64,000 nt of DNA. Source: Locusta migratoria. Taxonomy: Eukaryota > Arthropoda > Insecta > Orthoptera > Acrididae. The notes under the pieces are model-generated. The model did no database searches and was not told the DNA's origin. It saw nothing but the letters and a program-made list of their open reading frames with translations. The DNA lies in contig CM048748.1 in assembly GCA_026315105.1 (NCBI GenBank), positions 25,386,078 to 25,450,077 of the forward strand, written 5' to 3'. Position numbers and translations under genes: made by a program. Of the stretch, positions 33,346-43,510 are shown piece by piece (the first letter of the stretch is position 1; every line of letters starts with the position of its first letter).

Positions 33346-33904
33346 TGTCAACATGGCTGTTTAGATGTAAGAACATATTAAAAGCTTTGAGACTGGCCGA
33401 AACCTAGGTAAATCTAAAAAGTAAAAACAAAAATTGCGATTGATTGCTGACATTTCCTACAAATTTGTTTAAATAAAGCTCCACAAACGCTCTGTAAAAA
33501 AAAATTAAAACCCTGGGGGGGGGGGGGGGGGGGGAAGGCGGCAATTTAGCAGCTCGCACGGGGTGGCACTTGGGCTAGCGCCGGCCCTGGTTGGTTGTGT
33601 TAAGATTTATCTTCTCATGGCTTGGACGTTCCAGCTGCGAGGCGGGTCACGAAAGGCACTCCATAAAAAGTTGGAAAAATATTGCTGGTACTTTGGGTTA
33701 CGGGTTAGGACGCAGTGTCGTACGTTAACAAAGTTCCAGTATCCAAGTACTGATTTCTCTCCAGGATCAAAGAGTTATAGGATCGTGTGGCCACGAATCC
33801 AATTTACTGAGTGTGTTTTGGTGGTGGGGTAGAAAGTCTCTCCTGAAAATAAGAGCCTGTTGACGTCGATCTGGGCGGTTGTTTGGCGAGTAAGGAACGC
33901 CAAA

Positions 33905-34715
33905 ATTCGCCTACGGCTATCAATCGAAAGTTGTGTTCTTTAATCTCATACTATTGATGGCCGTTGTTAACTGATGCTAATATGGCATCTGTAGACACTG
34001 GATTATCATTTATGGTACGAAGAACAATGTGTTTTGTTAATTCTCCAGTGCGCCATAGCTTTGAAATGACAATGTGTAAGTTAGAATAACAAAATACGCA
34101 ACGCAAGATGACGTATGCCAGAGAGAATTCTGGGAGAGGAATGTCACGTGACATCTCCTAACGGCTGGTTTTCGTAAATTCAATGGAGAGTGTCAAATCT
34201 CCGTTATTTTTGCAAATATCTCTCAAACGATACGAGATATGCAAAAAAACAAAGGAAACAATGTTGTAGAGAATTTTCTCCTCTACAAATTCGGTTATTC
34301 AATTTTAGCGTCGGATGAACGGTTTATTTGCAATTAAAATTACATTGCAAACGGCTTCTTTTGGTATTACTAACGTATTTCTTGTCTAAAATATTTGAAA
34401 AAAGCGAGGTTCTGGTCTCTGGTAGCCAACAATTATGTCTGTACAATTTGGTGCTGATCGGTTGAACGGTTCGTCTTAAAAACAGGGAACACATATCGGA
34501 CAGACAGACATCCCAAAATCAACGTTATTTTTGCAAATATCTCTGAAACGCGAGAGAGCAATGTTGTGCAGAATTTTCTCCTCTACAAATTCGGTTATTC
34601 AATTTTCGTGTCAGATGAATAGTTTATCAGTTATTTTCATTTAAATTTCGAGCTGTCAATTTACAATCGCAAAGGCTCACTTTTAGTGTTACCACCGTAA
34701 CCTTAAGTGGGCCAA
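33905..34715. repeat. R1 copy B, body segment
   Basis: Continues copy B after the 2.2-kb interruption: CCTACGGCTATCAATCG, ACTATTGATGGCCGTTGTTAAC, GAATGTCACGTGACATCT, GGTGCTGATCGGTTGAACGG and CTTAAGTGGGCC at the end, in the same order as copy A. The internal module AGAATTTTCTCCTCTACAAA occurs twice (about 34268 and 34571). About 60 bp present in copy A are missing at the left edge. Confidence 0.7.
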
Positions 34716-34948
34716 TAAGGCGTGCGAATATATCTAAATAGTTTTACTTTTACATGAAAGCATGTACCTTAATCTTCTTTTCGACATAATTTCCGTCAAT
34801 ATTGAGGCACTTGTCATAACGTTGTACCAGTTTTTGAATACCCTCCTCATAGAAGTCTGCCGCCTGACTTCTTTCACATATAGGTAAAAAGAAAGTTGTA
34901 ACAAATTTCAGTTTGGTTTTCAGAGTCTTCTCAACAGAAAATGCTATA

Positions 34949-35828
34949 CTAGGTGTTACAAAAAGGCACGGCCAAACTTTCAGGAAACATTCCTCACGCA
35001 CAAAGAAAGAAAATATATTATGTGGACATGTGTCCAGAAACGATTAATTTCCATGTTACTTCTCTTCAAATCACATTAATCATGGAATGGAAACACACAG
35101 CAACAAAACGTACCAGCGTGACTTGAAACACTATGTTACAAGAAATGTTCAAAATGTCCTCCGTTAGCGAGGATACATGCATCCACCATCCCGTCGCATG
35201 GAATCCCTGATGCGCTGATGCAACACTGGAGAATGGCGTATTGTATCACAGCCGTCCACAATACGAGCACGAAGAGCCTTTACATTTGGTACCGGGGATG
35301 TGTCGACAAGAGCTTTCAAATGCCCCCATAAATGAAAGTCAAGAGGGTTGAGTTCAGGAGAGTGTGAAGGCCATGGAATTGGTCCGCCTCTACCAATCCA
35401 TCGGTCACCAAATATGTTGTTGAGAAGCGTACGAAAATGTCGACTGAAATGTGCAGGAGCTCCATCGTGCAAGAACCACATGTTGTGTCGTACTTGTAAA
35501 GGCACATGTTCTAGCAGCACAGGTAGAGTATCCAATATGAAATCATAATAACGTGCTCCAGTGAGCGTAGGTGGAGGAACATGAGACCCAATCAAGACAT
35601 CACCAACAATTCCTGCCCAAACGTTCACAGATGACGTGATTGCACAATTGCTTGTGGATTCTCGTCAGCCCACACATGTTGATTGTGAAAATTTACAATT
35701 TGATCACTTTCGAATGAAGCCTCATCCGTACTAAAATGTGCTCTAACATGTCCACACAACATATTTTCTTTCTTTGTGTGTGAGGAAATTTTTCTGAAAG
35801 TCTGGCCGTATCTTTTTGTAACACCCTG
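34949..35828 (-). mobile_element. Internally deleted Tc1/mariner-group transposon (DD41D type)
   Basis: Imperfect inverted ends of about 85 bp (left GGTGTTACAAAAAGGCACGG, complement of right GGTGTTACAAAAAGATACGG; both continue to AAAGAAAGAAAATAT). TA on both sides (34947-34948, 35829-35830). 880 bp in length. The inverted end runs almost directly into the first catalytic region, so the N-terminal DNA-binding domain is deleted. Confidence 0.85.
35164..35745 (-). pseudogene. DD41D transposase, catalytic part
   Basis: The first Asp motif (FSTDEASFESDQIVN, then HVWADENPQAI) lies at about 35740-35660 and is followed by a frame break. The 154-codon frame (35628-35164) then reads NVWAGIVGDVLIG, MWFLHDGAPAHFSRHF (second Asp), RWIGRGGPIPWPSHSPELNP and LDFHLWG (third Asp), ending with DSMRRDGG. 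There are 41 residues between the second and third Asp, which fits the DD41D (rosa/Visitor) branch of IS630-Tc1-mariner; the branch name rests on that spacing. Confidence 0.82.
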
Positions 35829-37722
35829 TAAATACTTTCAGCAATGAAATATTAAATGCTCTGAAAACCGGACATAACCCGTTGGGAAATTTTTTATCTC
35901 TCCAATGCTTCTGACTGTGTAAATCATGGAATTCTTCTAGATAAACTAAAGTATTGTACAAATGGTTTAAATCCTACCTAACAGAAAGAGTACAGAAAGT
36001 TGACATAAGTAATTCACATAATATGCAAAAAACAGCTGATTCCTCAAACTGGGGAACAATCAAAAATGGGGTGTCACAAGGTTCGGTCTTGGGCCCCTTG
36101 CTTTTCTTAATATATATTAATGACTTGCCATTCTATATTCACGAAGATGCAGAGCTGGTTCTTTTTGCTGATGATAGTTACAAGTATAGTTATCACACCT
36201 GACAGACAAGAACTAACCGAAGAAATTGTAAACGACGTCTTTCAGAAAATCATTAAGTGGTACTCAGCAAATGGACTATCATTAAATTTTGATAAAACGC
36301 AGTACATACTGTACCTTAGAGTAAATGGAATGACACCATTAATAAATATAGACTTTGATCAGAAATCTGTAGCAAAGATAGAATATTCAAAAATTTTAGG
36401 TGTTTGCATTGATGAGGGGTTGAAGTGGAAAAATCACATTGAAGATCTGCTGAAACGTTTGAGTTCAGCTACTTACGCAGGGTAATTGCAAATTTTGGTG
36501 ATATACATATCATTAAATTAGCTTACTATGCCTATATTCATTCTCTGCATTCATATAGCATCATTTTCTGGGGTAATTCATCATTGAGTAAAAAAGTATT
36601 CATTCACAAAAGAGTGTAATCAGAATAATTGCCGGAGCCCACCCAAGATAATCCGGCAGACACTTATTTAAAAAGCTAGGGATCTTCACAGTAGCTTCTC
36701 AGTAAATATATTCACTTATGAAAATAGTGATTACCAATCCCACCGAATTCAAAAGCAATAGCAGTGTACATAACTACAACACTAGGAGGAAGAATGATCT
36801 TCACTATTCAAGGTTTAATCTCACTTTGGCACAGAAGTCTTTGGTCACTTAACAAACAGCAGCAAAAGCCTGACAGATAGCCAACAAGCATTTAAAAATA
36901 AATTAAAAGAATTTCTGCATGGCAACTCCTTCTACAATATAGATGAATTTTTATATATAAATTAGTAAATCTGAATAAAAAAAATAAAAAAAAGTATTGT
37001 GTCATGTAATATTTAGTACAAAGTAATTATTTGTAAAGACACTTTTCATTAACCTGACACGTTACACATCATTACGAAGTGTCCTCTTCGTGATCTTTGC
37101 AACAAGTAATAATCTAATCTAATATAATCTTAACCATTGCATCATAACTGTTTTGACTTCGTCATCGTCTTGCTCGGTCACAATGCCATACAAAACACTA
37201 CTTGAAACATTAGGAGAGTCATTCCGCAAGGACGAAATCGTAAAGCGCTCTTTTCTCTCACCTTATTGTCCACTTCCTGCATCAAGTTTTCATTAACGAC
37301 CAAAGGACGCCCACTCGATTGTTCATCATGCACCATTGCGCGGCCATCTTTAAATGCTCTCACCCACTTTCTTACCATTCCATCACTCATAATGTTTTCT
37401 CCGTAAACTGCACAGATCTCACGATGAATATCGATCGCTTTTAGGCCTTCAGCACTTATAACAGTCGGTGGGACTCATGATTATCGGAAACATCTTAAAC
37501 AGTACACAACGTAAACGAGGAAGAATCAGACTTTAATGGCGTCAGTGCGCAGACATCAGGTGTGAGATACCCAGTGCACATAAAATTATTGAGATATCTT
37601 CGCACTTATTTTTTTTTAATTTTTTTTTAATTTGAAAATGGTACTTACTTGAAAAACACGCCTCGTACAGTAACTGAACATTGTTAAATCTGTTTTATTG
37701 TTTTGCTGAATATAGTTACCAA

Positions 37723-37765
37723 CTAGCAATATTCCCGTGCTTAGCAACGGATGTTAAAGAAGGGC
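37723..37765 (-). mobile_element. Helitron 3' terminus on minus strand
   Basis: In complement the sequence reads CCGTTGCTAAGCACGGGAAT, ATTGCTAG and then T: a short GC hairpin (CCGT/ACGG) followed by CTAG-T, like the two other Helitron 3' ends in this window. The element should extend to the right, but I could not find its 5' end. Confidence 0.45.
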
Positions 37766-38712
37766 CACCGCAGAGGATCGGCCAGTAAAAAGAAATGAAT
37801 CCTTGTTAGATTTACTTTGTCAATAAAAGAGAGAGTACCATCCTGAGGCTTGTACCGCTCTTGCGTATTCTGAAGAATTCTACCGTTTTCCCTGCTTGGT
37901 AAGTCGCAAACAGAACATATTCAAAATCGCAAAAATTCTTACAGAAATTACGAACTAAATAGATTGCCCTAGAGAGGAATTCTTGTGTAAATGAAACCTA
38001 CTGATAAAAGCGAAGTAATGTCACTATGTTTTAAACCTGTCCAAGAAGGATGGAAGAAGAAGTACTGTGACTGAATAAAGTGTAATAGTGTAGTCTGATA
38101 CCAAGACCACTCCACTCCCCTTGACACGAGGAACTGTATTACTGTGCAGTGCAGTGCAGTGAAATCAGCATTTCCTGAATGACCTCTGGGTAGGGTCCAA
38201 GGCTATCCCTCATGTCCACTGTTTTCCGACTCATGTTAATATTGTGGACAGATAAATAGGCATAATACCTAGGATCACTGTGTGCAGAACCGTAGAACAT
38301 GCGAAGCGGTCACCTCTGGTCTAGCTTTTCGGCAGAGACTGATGGTTCAGTAATGTGTTACAGACATTCTGTGACAACACATTCCACCCTTGATGGTGCA
38401 ATATCTTGAGGTAGTTACGTACAAACACACAGGGTGTGTCTATGGACTGTCCCCAACATTTTAAGTTCCTCCCTTGGCCAGAACATCCATAGAAATCTCC
38501 ATTATTGAGCACGTGTGGTTAAATCACAATAGCCGGAAGGAAGTTGCAACACAATCTGACCCTTATAATTTCATGTCTTCTGGCCAGAGGGGTGCGACAT
38601 CCTTCTGACCTAGTGTGAACATTCCACCTATAACTGCCAACGAATCTCTTTCATCCAACATTGTAATCAGTTTAACATACTGTATGACTGCATAGTTTCG
38701 CGGCGAATTATG
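37766..38712. other. No recognised feature
   Basis: Only short frames; may contain the body of the minus-strand Helitron ending at 37723. Confidence 0.45.
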
Positions 38713-39769
38713 CTGATAAAATTCTCTCGGCCTTCCAGCCGCGTCAAGTAGTTTGATATCCACGAGCTTTCGGTCGTAATCTCTTCGGCGAAGGAGGAAA
38801 AGAGAGATGGTGCCCTGCCGTTACTTGATGTACTTGCCAGGCGCAAAACAAATGGATGCCTTAGCCGTAGTGTCTACCGGAAACCCACCACACGGACCTG
38901 TATCTGCACGCTACGAGCGAGCACCACCCATCGCAAAAACTGTCTGCTCCAAGGACGCTGGTGCACAGAGCAGAAGTAGTCTCGGGCAATGAACATCTGC
39001 AGATGGAACTGAGCCACTTACGGGAAGTGTTTGAGAAAAATGGCTACGGCAACCGACAGATAACAGAAGCCCTACATCCTAAGACACGCAATTTGGAGAC
39101 CGTCGAGGAAGAGACAAAGAAGCCTGCATTTTTGCCGGTTTGTTGCTCGGTAACAGGAAAGATTAGCCGGCTTCTTAAGAGACACGAGATCGACACGGTC
39201 TTCAGGCCTCCTACAGAATTGCGACGGATGATGAGACCTGTGAAAGATGATGTAAGCCTTAGAACTCCAGGTGTGTACAAGATACCGTATAGGTGTGGAC
39301 AGTTCTACATCTGATAGGCAGTGCGCAATATTGAACAGCACTGTGTTGAGCATGAAAGATGTTTCCGCCTACGTCATCTCGAGAAATCAGCAAGTGCGGA
39401 GCACGCTTCGAGGATACATCAGTCATTACCCGAACAAATACTTTCTGGGATAGCGTAATAAAAGAGGCTGTCGAAATCAAAATATCTGAATAATCTCTTA
39501 ATAAAGACGGCGGCTTGCAGCTGAGCACAGCTTGGGACCCGGCCATCGGACGGTTGAAGCGGGCACGGCAGGCACGCGGCCAAAACATTGCCATATATGG
39601 CGATGCGGCTGAGCACCAGTGACGTCACAAAAGGCCGCGCAGGTATATAAGTACGGCGGCAGAAATGATAAGACTGTTAACACTTGACAATGGCCGATGA
39701 GATTTCGGCCGAAAGCTCGTGAATACCAAACCACTTGACGCGGCTGGAAACCCGAGAGAATTATGTCAG
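38713..39769 (+). mobile_element. Penelope-like element with inverted terminal PLTR segments
   Basis: A 74-bp segment at 39696-39769 (CCGAAAGCTCGTGAATACCA, CTTGACGCGGCTGG, GAGAGAATTATGTCAG) recurs in inverted orientation at 38713-38786 with roughly 85% identity. The segment between encodes RT thumb and GIY-YIG remnants on plus. Partial inverted long repeats at the 5' side are a known trait of Penelope-like elements. The 3' UTR at 39480-39690 has CGGCCATCGGACGG and ATATAAGTACGGCGGCAG. Confidence 0.75.
38815..39455 (+). pseudogene. Penelope-like polyprotein remnant (RT thumb and GIY-YIG domain)
   Basis: It begins LPLLDVLARRKTNG (RT end block) and SVYRKPT, then a one-base shift to HTDLYLHATSEHHPSQK, which leads into a 117-codon frame: SHLREVFEKNGYGNRQI, VTGKISRLLKRHEIDTVFRP, LRTPGVYKIPYRCGQFYI. 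The latter is the GIY-YIG start, where YIGQT reads YI-stop-stop. The frame continues to AEH (KSASAEH box) and PEQIL. It is truncated upstream of the RT palm. Dead by stops and truncation. Confidence 0.82.
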
Positions 39770-40857
39770 TTTAACATAGTAGTATGGTCTTTATACACTT
39801 GTAGTTTCATTTACTTCTGCTAGGTCCGAGCGGTGTGTTCTCAGCTTTAGGTCAGGATGAGGCGTGGAACCTGGTGGAGCGCCAAGGGACGCTAGTGAAA
39901 CAGAATTATAGTTGACACATTTTATTCCGTAACATACATAAGTTTGATGAAGGCGCTAGCTCAACAGGAGATAGAGCAGTAGGTGGCGTCGCCTTCGAGC
40001 TGCAACCTTGGTGTTTCGTATGATGGTAGTGCCCGCGCCGCGCCGCGAACCTAGAAGCGATGCAAATACTGTTATTGTGAAGTGCTCTATCCCTTCACCA
40101 GGCTATGCAGCGGCCAGTGGATCCACGCAGGGACCCCTCTGAAGTCGGATGTCGTGCTGGTTCCCGACTCGGGACACCGGCTGGCCGGATTAGCACCAGA
40201 GTGCTAACTCGACGACAGGAACATTGACCTTTAGTAACCAATCACTGAATACTGCGCTGGCCTCAGGCAGCCACCATAGAGTCGTGAAGTCAGCACGGCG
40301 GATCACCATCTTCCCAGATGATGTTTAGTGTGAAGTATGGCCTCGACCATGTCTTAGCTGCCTCTAGCAGCAACCCGTATGTACTGCTATCTGTGACAAA
40401 GACTGAGCACAACGATTAGGCCAGTGAATTAACGACTACCTCCTGGGCATCGTCGATTCATAAGACCAAGTGGCTGCTACTTCTAAATGTGAGAGTATTT
40501 ATACATAAAATTGACTGAAGCTATGACGTATGAAACGGTTTGAATGTAGTCCCTTTGAAAATGCAGTGTTCGCCCGATGTGTCGTTACCGCTGACGCATC
40601 CGCGGTCTTATTCACTCTTTGACAGAGTTACGTGTAGTTATGAAATGTTTACTAGCTGCGTCTCTGTCTGACAGCCATTTCACTCACACACAGTTCGCTG
40701 ACTGTAGGCTTTCCAACTTGCCGACGCAGCGGCTGCCGTCATCACGCAAGGCGGGCGAGCATTTCTGTTACCGGCTGCTGACCTTATTCCGTCTTGCTCA
40801 AGTGAGCAAACCAAGATTTTAACACATTTCCCTGTCACAATGTTTGCGGCGTAACAC
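39770..40857. other. No gene recognised
   Basis: Mixed-composition sequence without a recognisable frame or repeat; the 67-codon frame at 40619 has no features I know. Confidence 0.5.
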
Positions 40858-40865
40858 TTCTTTGT

Positions 40866-41087
40866 TAAAAAAAAATGTTCAAATGTTTTTAAATCGGAGG
40901 GACGTAACTGCTTCGGTTGCCGGTGCTCTTCGCTTGCAAACTATTGAAGCTCAAACTGACTTATTATGATTATGAAAACAAATACACACATCCATGCCCG
41001 AGGGAGGACTTGAACCTTCGACGGCGAGCAACCGCGCTCTTTGCAACAAGGCTGCTTAGAGCGCTCAACCACTCCACATCGGGTCAA
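40866..41087 (-). mobile_element. tRNA-derived SINE, copy 5 (diverged)
   Basis: Tail (AAAATGTTCAAATGTTTTTA), a diverged core, CACACATCCATGCCCGAGGG and GGACTTGAACCTTCGACGGC, then the head end. An 8-bp duplication TTCTTTGT flanks it (40858-40865, 41088-41095). Confidence 0.85.
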
Positions 41088-41109
41088 TTCTTTGTCAGTC
41101 AGTCATTTG

Positions 41110-41375
41110 AATAGTAGGCATCAGGCAACATTTACATTCATACTTCGCAGACAATTCAAAGGTGCGTTGCGGGAGGTACGCAGAACCACTGCTAGTTCCT
41201 CGCTTTTCTGTTCCACTCCCGTATAGAACGAGGGAAAAACAAACGCTTGTATGCATCTGTGCGAGCCTAATATCTCTCGTCTTTGTAGTACGCGGAAATG
41301 TAGGTTGGCGACAGTAGAATGGTTCTTTAGTCCGCTTCAAACTGAGGCCCTCAAAATTTTTTCAACACTTACAAT
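41110..41375 (-). mobile_element. LINE-D 3' UTR fragment
   Basis: In plus it reads TTTACATTCATACTTCGCAG, GGTGCGTTGCGGGAGGTACG, GTTCCACTCCCGTATAGAAC and the AGCCTAATATCTCTCGTCTT block. The same order of blocks is seen in the fragment at 45730-46080, and its start corresponds to the 3' end of the LINE-D copy at 14560-14634. No coding part is retained. Confidence 0.65.
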
Positions 41376-41469
41376 TACCTGATATTTCAGGAACGAGACG
41401 ATCTAATTACATTAATCAACGACTCCCATATCGGAACGTAGCCAAGATCGCTTTTTTGCAGTCCTTTAT

Positions 41470-41660
41470 TGTTTGACTACCGGTTTCAACGAACTATGGC
41501 ACCATCTTCGGATAAATTGCCTACAAAATGTTGCTTGTTCACTTACACATGCAGGGTCGGCGTTCTTATTTGGATTTGGTCTGTTAATATTTTCGAGGTG
41601 GCCGGGTGCACTTCCTGTCGCCACCCCACGGCCCCCGGGAGGAAATGCGTACCCCAAATG
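41470..41660. mobile_element. Possible PLTR fragment joined to a LINE 3' UTR fragment
   Basis: 41474-41520 (ACTACCGGTTTCAACGAACT, GGCACCATCTTCGG) resembles the terminal repeats of Penelope-like elements. 41560-41660 in complement reads GGGGTACGCATTTCCTCCC and GTGGCGACAGGAAGTGCACC, resembling a 3' UTR block I associate with arthropod RTE-type LINEs. Both calls are from remembered resemblance only. Confidence 0.35.
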
Positions 41661-43080
41661 TAATTACTTGACAGATTACTGAAATTACTGTATAAAATAT
41701 GAAAAGATAATTCACAGAATCCTGTGAAAGTTCATTAGTGTCTCAATGTCCACCGAGTATCAGCACGAGCTATATTTAAATGATATTCCGACAACGGATG
41801 ACTACTGGATAAATTGAATTTGTTTCAACCACTAAAATACTTTGTGCGATTTGAAATTATTCGTACACGTTTAACTGGGATTAGTAACAAGTTCTAGCAC
41901 GTAATATACCAATAAATTCCGATAGGTGGACATACATGTGTCCTTAGCTGAGCACTAGCTTTAGTCCTACTGACGTCTTTTAAGGAAGGTGAAAGACGAC
42001 CGTCTGTCGTCTTCCATATATTTTTCGTATATTTCTGTAAAGTTATAATTTATTTAATGTAGCTAGATTATCATTTTGTATAACTTAAACCCCACTGTTT
42101 TCAAGGCTTGAGGAATAGCATATTTATTTCATGTGTTAAAATATTAGATAATATTGCTAGGTTTTTCTAATTATGTTATGTTAATAATTTATTATTATAT
42201 TAATTAATATGGCATAAGTACGGCTTCTCCGCTACGCCACTGTCCCTGTGAGAATGTGCAGTTGTTTTACTGTTAAGTGGGTGCGAGAATCTATGGCTGT
42301 CTGAATGTGGGTAGGAATAACCCGCTTTGCATCGTTCTCTCTGGCTCAGTGTCGATAGCTGCTGATACTACCAAAGAGGTTTCTACACCCTTTGGTAACA
42401 TGCTAGTCGGCGCTCCCTCTCCAGCGCGAGTCTCCCTGTCCGTCCCCACCACCGCTGTTTCTTGGCCTTTCCAGCTACCGGTAGCTTCTCGCGCTCCCGT
42501 GGCCGCTCGGCTGTGCATTCTGTGCTGGACTTCTGGTGAAGTAAGGTTGGTTCCGCTCTTGTGTTTGGAGATAGTAGCGTTTCATTGTCTAGCACGTTTA
42601 ACTTATATTCGTGAACTTGGAATCATTTATTTATTTATTTATTTTATATATTTTCTCCGATCGTGTGCGGAACTGTGTTCTCGTTTTTCAATTCAGTGAT
42701 TTCCAATAGATAAACGCGGTATGTGTGATCCTAGTTCCAGTTTGATAACGGCCTGGTATGTTTTAAAGCCTTTTGAGATCATGTGGCGATGTATGAACTC
42801 TGTGTAAATACTTTCTAGTATTTCTAATAGGTGATATGTTCATTTTTGTACAGTGCATGTAAAATATTCCTTCAGTGAGTGATACGTGGTGGGTTCATAG
42901 AACAAAGCCTTCAGCTTCCACTCTTGTTTGTTCCATGTCAATCAGGCAAGTAACTATGCGGGTATCTTTCTGATTTCCACTAATATTTCGCGATCTTCTC
43001 TCCCCGCCTATTTTAATTTTGCTGTTTCTTCTCCGACTGGTAGTACGCACTCTGTCCTTGTCAGTAATTCTCTCTGAGCC
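41661..43080. other. No gene recognised
   Basis: AT-rich with a short ATTT repeat (about 42628-42652). The 140-codon frame at 42277-42699 has no motif I recognise and a composition suggesting chance. Confidence 0.45.
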
Positions 43081-43510
43081 TTGTACAATAGCTTCCTTAT
43101 GTAATTGTAAACATTTCTACGGGTTGCATGCTGTAATTCTTAATTTTATTTTTCCGACTTTGTAATTATTTCACTTTTACGAGTTTTTTGAGATTGGACT
43201 TCATCCGTCTCTGTAAGCGCTCCCTATCGCGTGTAGCTACATTTCTTTCGCTTCTACATGTAATTTTAAAACATTTATATGGGTTGCATGCCGTAATTTT
43301 ATTTTTATTTTTCCGACTTTGTAATTATTTCATTTTTGTGGTTTTCTGAGACAGGACCTCATCCGTCTCTGTAATCGCCCCCTATCGAGTGTAGCAGTAT
43401 TTCATTCGCTTCCTTATATAATTCTAAGCATTTCTATGGGTTGCATACTGTAGTTAATTTTCTTTATTTTTCGGAAATTGAATGTATTCAATTTTATCGG
43501 TTTTCAGAAC
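43081..43510. repeat. About 158-bp tandem repeat, 2.6 units
   Basis: Units recognisable by GGGTTGCATG at 43121, 43281 and 43438 (spacings 160 and 157). Each has TTTTATTTTTCCGACTTTGT, TAATTATTTCA, CCGTCTCTGTAA and CCCTATCG blocks. It is not part of an element I can name. Confidence 0.75.

Larger units (their letters stand above)
31824..33589. mobile_element. Non-autonomous hAT element (1,766 bp)
   Basis: Ends CATGGCCGGCGCAAG and, in complement, CAGGGCCGGCGCTAG are short inverted repeats. Exact 8-bp duplications GTTGGTTG lie at 31816-31823 and 33590-33597, the hallmark of hAT transposons. No transposase frame is found. The element carries two SINEs and an 18-G run near its right end (about 33516-33533). 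Confidence 0.85.
34868..37131 (+). pseudogene. LINE-C reverse transcriptase, copy 2, split by a DD41D transposon
   Basis: Plus-strand non-LTR RT of Jockey/CR1 style. Left of the transposon it reads KFQFGF (RT block), and the frame crosses the insertion exactly at a TA: STENAI on the left and TFSNEILNALKTGHNP on the right. Further on: NGVSQGSVLGPLLFLIYIND, the catalytic box VLFADDS (about 36160), a frameshift, then KIIKWYSANGLSLNFDKTQY, LGVCIDEGLKWKNHIEDLL, SYSIIFWGNSS and NYNTRRKNDLH. The 3' end has TAATCTAATCTAATATAATC, a short-repeat tail. It is 5'-truncated at about 34868 and carries several frameshifts. Confidence 0.82.
34716..37665 (-). mobile_element. Mariner shell hosting LINE-C and a DD41D transposon
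   Basis: The right (5') end has the TIR complement CGAGGCGTGTTTTTCAAG followed by TA (37666-37667). The left end near 34716 reads TAAGGCGTGCGA. The N-terminal transposase remnant is at 37500-37132: MVRKWVRAFKDGRAMVHDEQ, SGRPLVVNENLMQEVDNKVRE, with a frame break after KVRE. The C-terminal remnant is at 34868-34748: QAADFYEEGIQKLVQRYDKC then GNYVEKK. The middle of the transposase, including the catalytic region, is missing. That the two pieces are one element is inferred from orientation, order and matching ends. Confidence 0.65.

Noticed and set aside
34905..35880. Inverted pair GGTTTTCAGAG / CTCTGAAAACC around the DD41D element
   Set aside because: Both arms are ordinary LINE-C coding sequence (QFGFQS and ALKTG); the pairing appears coincidental.
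42277..42699. 140-codon frame
   Set aside because: Hydrophobic/low-complexity end (LFIYFIYF) from an ATTT repeat; no domain and no supporting context.
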